From Alteromonadaceae bacterium 2753L.S.0a.02 (GTDB lineage Bacteria > Pseudomonadota > Gammaproteobacteria > Pseudomonadales > Cellvibrionaceae), in contig VISH01000001.1 in NCBI GenBank assembly GCA_007827375.1, positions 1,054,001-1,118,000 on the forward strand: a stretch of DNA of 64,000 bases. Direction: 5' to 3'. The position numbers and the translations under genes are program-made. Below the pieces are notes generated by a model, which made no database searches, was not told where the DNA came from, and saw only the letters and a list, made by a program, of their open reading frames with translations. Shown here piece by piece: positions 60,341 to 64,000 of the stretch (position 1 is the stretch's first letter; every line of letters starts with the position of its first letter).

Positions 60341-60763
60341 TTAGCGGGCGCGCTTACGAATTGCCTGTAGGGTACGTAGTTGCGCAGCGGCTTCGGCGAG
60401 TTGCGCTGCAGCCTTACTGTAGTCGAGACCTTCGCCCTGGTTGGCCAGTGCTTGCTCGGCTTCTTTCTTGGCTTCTTCAGCAGCGGCTTCGTCCATATCG
60501 CCGGCGCGCAGAGCGGTGTCTGCAAGTACGGTAATATTATCGGGCTGCACTTCGAGATAACCGCCGGAAACATAGTAAATTTCCTCGTCGCCATTTTGTT
60601 TCTTGAGACGAATCGGGCCGGGTTTTAAACCGGTGAGCAGCGGTGCGTGACCGTAGCCAATACCGATATCACCCTCTGTACCCGAAGCGACCAGCAGCTC
60701 GACAAGACCCGAGAAGATCTCATCTTCGGCGCTGACAATATTGCAATGTACAGTTAGTGCCAT
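60341..60763 (-). CDS. atpC: F1 ATP synthase epsilon subunit
   Basis: A 140-residue protein of normal length. The N-terminal beta-barrel carries TVHCNIVSAEDEIFSG, GYGHAPLLTGLKPGPIRL and YYVSGGYLEVQPDNITVLADTA, and the C-terminal helical hairpin is formed by the charged and Ala-rich region from about residue 90. The subunit belongs to the central stalk and regulates ATP hydrolysis. AAGG precedes the ATG. It is the last gene of the leftward atp operon, 46 bp after atpD and before a strong terminator. Confidence 0.97.
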   Translation of the reverse strand: MALTVHCNIVSAEDEIFSGLVELLVASGTEGDIGIGYGHAPLLTGLKPGPIRLKKQNGDEEIYYVSGGYLEVQPDNITVLADTALRAGDMDEAAAEEAKKEAEQALANQGEGLDYSKAAAQLAEAAAQLRTLQAIRKRAR

Positions 60764-60809
60764 TTTCTGTGCCTTCTTTCAGCCCCCGCTTGCGCGGGGA
60801 TTCGGTAAC

Positions 60810-62222
60810 TTAAGCGGCTTTTTCAGCGATTTTAGCTGCTTTCTCAACAGCTTCATCGATGGTACCGACCATGTAGAACGCTTGTTCCGGCAGGCTATCG
60901 TAGTCACCGGCAAGCAGGCCCTTAAAGCCGGCAATGGTTTCTTTCAGCGATACGTACTTACCCGGTGAACCCGTAAATACTTCGGCCACGTGGAAAGGCT
61001 GTGACAGGAAGCGTTCAATTTTACGGGCACGGCTAACGGTGAGTTTGTCTTCTTCGCTGAGTTCGTCCATACCGAGAATCGCGATGATATCTTTCAGCTC
61101 TTTGTAGCGCTGTAATACGGACTGCACACCACGAGCCACTTCGTAATGCTCCTGACCGATGACCAGCGGGTCGAGCTGACGCGAGGTGGAGTCGAGCGGG
61201 TCAATCGCGGGGTAAATACCCTTAGCGGCGATATCACGGCTCAGTACCACGGTGGAATCCAAGTGCGCAAAAGTGGTGGCAGGCGAGGGGTCTGTCAAGT
61301 CATCCGCAGGTACGTATACCGCCTGAACCGAGGTAATAGAACCAGTTTTGGTGGACGTAATACGCTCCTGGAGCACACCCATCTCTTCAGCCAGTGTAGG
61401 CTGGTAACCCACCGCAGAAGGCATACGACCGAGCAGGGCCGATACTTCGGTTCCCGCCAGGGTATAACGGTAGATGTTGTCGATAAACAACAACACGTCG
61501 CGGCCTTCGTCACGGAATTTTTCAGCCATGGTAAGACCGGTTAGCGCAACACGCAGACGGTTACCGGGTGGCTCGTTCATCTGTCCGTAAACCATTGCCA
61601 CCTTGGACTCTTTAAAGTTTTCGGTGTTAACAACGCCGGATTCCTGCATCTCGTGATAGAAGTCGTTACCCTCACGAGTACGCTCACCCACACCCGCAAA
61701 CACGGAAAGACCAGAGTGCTCCAGTGCGATGTTGTTGATAAGCTCCATCATGTTTACGGTTTTGCCCACACCGGCACCACCGAACAGACCAACCTTACCA
61801 CCCTTCGCAAACGGGCAAACCAGATCGATTACCTTAACACCGGTTTCCAGCAGTTCGGTCGCCGAAGAAAGCTCGTCGTAGGCGGGCGCTTTGCGGTGAA
61901 TGGGCATGCGCTCCTGCTCACCAATCTCGCCACACTCATCGATGGGGTTACCCAACACATCCATAATGCGGCCCAGGGTTTCCTGGCCAACCGGCACAGA
62001 AACCGGCGCACCGGTGTTGGTAACTTCAAGACCGCGGCTAACACCTTCGGAACCACCCATGGCGATACAACGTACAATGCCGTCGCCCAATTGCTGCTGC
62101 ACTTCCAGAGTGAGACCCTTCGACTCAACCTTCAGTGCGTCGTATACCGCAGGTACTGAGTCGCGTGGAAATTCCACGTCGATAACGGCACCAATGATTT
62201 GTACGATACGTCCGCTACTCAT
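60810..62222 (-). CDS. atpD: F1 ATP synthase beta subunit
   Basis: A 470-residue catalytic subunit. The P-loop GLFGGAGVGKTVNMMELI (about 154-171), the catalytic Glu in GERTREGNDFYHEM, the Walker B-type LLFIDNIYRYTLAG and the signature PAIDPLDSTS are all present. It makes ATP from ADP and phosphate in the F1 sector on the cytoplasmic face of the inner membrane. Gene order atpA-atpG-atpD-atpC on the minus strand is the standard one. The spacer to atpG is 173 bp, longer than usual, and contains repeats. Confidence 0.98.
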   Translation of the reverse strand: MSSGRIVQIIGAVIDVEFPRDSVPAVYDALKVESKGLTLEVQQQLGDGIVRCIAMGGSEGVSRGLEVTNTGAPVSVPVGQETLGRIMDVLGNPIDECGEIGEQERMPIHRKAPAYDELSSATELLETGVKVIDLVCPFAKGGKVGLFGGAGVGKTVNMMELINNIALEHSGLSVFAGVGERTREGNDFYHEMQESGVVNTENFKESKVAMVYGQMNEPPGNRLRVALTGLTMAEKFRDEGRDVLLFIDNIYRYTLAGTEVSALLGRMPSAVGYQPTLAEEMGVLQERITSTKTGSITSVQAVYVPADDLTDPSPATTFAHLDSTVVLSRDIAAKGIYPAIDPLDSTSRQLDPLVIGQEHYEVARGVQSVLQRYKELKDIIAILGMDELSEEDKLTVSRARKIERFLSQPFHVAEVFTGSPGKYVSLKETIAGFKGLLAGDYDSLPEQAFYMVGTIDEAVEKAAKIAEKAA

Positions 62223-62312
62223 TTTCGCTTCCTCGTATATATGCTCTAAATTTAAAATCTTTTAGGAGTCCCACCAGAGCCGTTTCTAAAAGCCCTGCGT
62301 GTTACTCCAATT

Positions 62313-62383
62313 GTCGGACGTCTGAAGTCGGACGTCGGACGCTATATTGGTTCGCATCAGACGTCGGTCATCCGGCGTCCGAC
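62313..62383. repeat. GTCGGACG-type direct and inverted repeats between atpG and atpD
   Basis: GTCGGACGTC occurs at 62313-62322 and again at 62327-62336, overlapping GTCGGACGC (62334-62342), whose reverse complement GCGTCCGAC lies at 62375-62383. The last two can form a hairpin with a 32-nt loop containing another GACGTCGG (62360-62367). Simple slippage products, a small dispersed repeat or an mRNA-stability element are possible. Confidence 0.6.
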
Positions 62384-62395
62384 GCGCACGCAGCG

Positions 62396-63256
62396 CTACA
62401 CCGCTGCGGCGCCTCCCACAATTTCTGACAGCTCTTGGGTAATCGCTGCCTGACGGGCTTTGTTGTAAGCCAATTGCAGGTCGCTGATCAGTTCGCCGGC
62501 GTTATCAGTGGCGCTCTTCATGGCAATCATTCGCGCCGCCTGTTCGCACGCGCCGTTTTCAACCACGGCCTGATACACCTGTGATTCGATGTAACGCACC
62601 ATCAAACCATCGATCAGCTCATGGGCTTCGGGCTCGTAGATGTAATCCCAAGCGTGCTTGCGAATCTCACCTTCTTCCGGCTTCAGCGGCAACAAACGCT
62701 GTACCGTTGGCGTTTGGGTCATGGTGTTAACGAATTCGTTACTGGCCAGATACAAACGATCAATTTTGCCGTCAGCAAAGGCATCGAGCATCACCTTGAC
62801 ACTGCCAATCAGGCTGGTAATCGAAGGCTTTTCGCCCATATCCCGCACGCTGGCAACAATGTTGGCACCGACACTTTTGAAGAAAGCCGCACCCTTGGCA
62901 CCCACCATACAGAAATCGGTTTCGATACCCTTGGCCGCCCATTCTTTACTGTGTCGCAACACGGTTTTGAACAGGTTGATATTTAAGCCACCACACAAAC
63001 CACGGTCGGTGGAAACCAGGATGTAACCCACGCGCTGTACTTCGCGCTCTTGTAAATACAAGTGCTTGTACTCGGGGTTACCGGCCGCGATATGGCTGAC
63101 CACATCGCGAATACGCTTGGCGTAAGGCTTGCCGGTTTCCATGCGGTCTTGCGCTTTGCGCATTTTCGAGGCCGCAACCATTTCCATGGCGCTGGTGATC
63201 TTCTGAGTGTTTTTGATACTACCGATTTTGGTACGTATCTCTTTTCCGCTCGCCAT
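62396..63256 (-). CDS. atpG: F1 ATP synthase gamma subunit
   Basis: A 286-residue central-stalk subunit. The N-terminal helix GKEIRTKIGSIKNTQKITSAMEMVAASKM and the matching C-terminal helix ATDNAGELISDLQLAYNKARQAAITQELSEIVGGAAAV (about residues 249-286, shown by its ends) form the rotating coiled coil; both are canonical. Further conserved text includes STDRGLCGGLNINLF. It couples proton flow through Fo to catalysis in F1. It follows atpA by 23 bp; the next gene atpD comes after an unusual 173-bp spacer. Confidence 0.98.
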   Translation of the reverse strand: MASGKEIRTKIGSIKNTQKITSAMEMVAASKMRKAQDRMETGKPYAKRIRDVVSHIAAGNPEYKHLYLQEREVQRVGYILVSTDRGLCGGLNINLFKTVLRHSKEWAAKGIETDFCMVGAKGAAFFKSVGANIVASVRDMGEKPSITSLIGSVKVMLDAFADGKIDRLYLASNEFVNTMTQTPTVQRLLPLKPEEGEIRKHAWDYIYEPEAHELIDGLMVRYIESQVYQAVVENGACEQAARMIAMKSATDNAGELISDLQLAYNKARQAAITQELSEIVGGAAAV

Positions 63257-63279
63257 TGTTAATGTCCTGAGTCAGTGAA

Positions 63280-64000
63280 TTACCAGGTTTGAGTGGCTTT
63301 GAAGTTATCCAAAGCGGCCTTAAGCTTTTCAGCGATTTCATCGCTGTAGGCACCGGTATTCATCTCGGCCATTAACTCGGCGTGGCTGCTGTTCATGTAG
63401 CTCAGCAGTGAAGATTCGAAAGAGCCGATTTTGGCCACTTCCACATCTTTCAAATAGCCTTCGTTCGCGGCATAAACCACAACACCCATTTCGGCAACAG
63501 CCAGCGGGGAATATTGCTTCTGCTTCATAAGCTCGGTAACACGCTGACCGTGATCGAGCTGAGCCTTGGTAGCTTCGTCGAGGTCGGAAGCAAACTGTGC
63601 AAAGGCCGCCAGTTCGCGGTATTGCGCCAGCGCGGTACGAATACCACCAGACAGCTTCTTAATCACCTTGGTTTGCGCCGAACCACCCACACGGGATACC
63701 GAAATACCGGCGTTCATCGCAGGGCGAATACCGGCGTTGAACAGGTCGGATTCCAGGAAGATCTGACCGTCGGTAATGGAGATCACGTTAGTGGGTACGA
63801 ATGCAGATACGTCACCGGCCTGGGTTTCAATGATCGGCAGAGCGGTAAGCGAACCGGTTTGGCCTTTCACTTCACCGTTGGTGAACTTCTCGACGTAGTC
63901 AGCGTTAACGCGCGCGGCACGTTCCAGAAGACGGGAGTGCAAGTAGAAAACGTCACCAGGATAGGCTTCACGGCCGGGCGGACGACGCAGCAACAGCGAA
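63280..64000 (-). CDS. atpA: F1 ATP synthase alpha subunit, N-terminal part outside the window
   Basis: The last about 240 residues are visible, starting inside SLLLRRPPGREAYPGDVFYLHSRLLERAA. Canonical text follows: GSLTALPIIETQAGDVSAF, TDGQIFLESDLFNAGIRPA, GISVSRVGGSAQTKVIK and a C-terminal helical domain ending DNFKATQTW. The P-loop and start lie beyond 64000. The alpha subunit forms the non-catalytic nucleotide sites of F1. It is the upstream neighbour of atpG in the same operon. Confidence 0.98.
   Translation of the reverse strand, partial: SLLLRRPPGREAYPGDVFYLHSRLLERAARVNADYVEKFTNGEVKGQTGSLTALPIIETQAGDVSAFVPTNVISITDGQIFLESDLFNAGIRPAMNAGISVSRVGGSAQTKVIKKLSGGIRTALAQYRELAAFAQFASDLDEATKAQLDHGQRVTELMKQKQYSPLAVAEMGVVVYAANEGYLKDVEVAKIGSFESSLLSYMNSSHAELMAEMNTGAYSDEIAEKLKAALDNFKATQTW

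Noticed and set aside
60220..60594. 124-codon frame opposite and overlapping atpC
   Set aside because: It is an out-of-frame shadow of atpC running through the terminator.

Overview
The window looks like the chromosome of a marine, polysaccharide-degrading gammaproteobacterium of the Cellvibrionales kind (Saccharophagus/Teredinibacter-like). This is inferred from exported proteins with long polyserine linkers (5142-6614, 9244-12042, 45247-46332), secreted or lipoprotein glycoside hydrolases and carbohydrate-binding modules, TonB-type proteins, an intermediate GC content and the gamma-type atp operon at the right edge. No plasmid, rRNA, tRNA or CRISPR signal was seen. Genus-level placement is inference.

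Layout. 1-7 kb: a truncated thioredoxin-like gene, an AraC regulator, a ribbon-helix-helix regulator with a clear operator/promoter in front of an ArsB/NhaD-type permease, small exported proteins and a polyserine lipoprotein. 7.4-17 kb: an ArsR-regulated cytosolic GH5 enzyme, a large secreted purple-acid-phosphatase-like protein with paired DNRLRE domains, two tandem TPR/TonB paralogues, an outer-membrane protein and a ZIP transporter. 17-23 kb: an exported HAD phosphatase, an arylsulfatase and a divergent octahaem TPR cytochrome. 23-31.7 kb: small genes, an IS30-family element that interrupts a small exported-protein gene and carries a changed catalytic residue, a LysE exporter, a GH30 lipoprotein, a GNAT enzyme and an FMN reductase. 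32-37.5 kb: short regulator/enzyme modules with very clean TetR operators (TetR-YciI; TetR-tautomerase-GloA), a broken lipoprotein gene and two phage-type genes. 37.8-47.5 kb: a GT32-like glycosyltransferase, an AspT-type transporter, a LysR/oxidoreductase pair, a diguanylate cyclase and a group of exported carbohydrate-binding proteins without catalytic domains, one with a GlyGly-CTERM tail. 47.7-51 kb: an M48 membrane metallopeptidase and a retron. 51-60 kb: a lipase-like lipoprotein, CBS and rhomboid proteins, a GNAT/membrane aminopropyltransferase/SpeD group, an EamA transporter and a repeat protein. 60.3-64 kb: atpC, atpD, atpG and the 3' part of atpA.

The most interesting element is the retron on the minus strand at 49470-50992. 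A promoter (TTGATA-N16-TAATAA) places the transcription start at the first base of a 158-nt structured RNA (50959-50802). That RNA has matching a1/a2 ends, a candidate branch G in TAGC, two msr hairpins and a long msd stem. It is followed by a 438-residue reverse transcriptase with YADD, a roughly 140-residue N-terminal extension and degenerate versions of both retron hallmark motifs. No known retron effector is adjacent; the nearest co-oriented gene is the M48 metallopeptidase.
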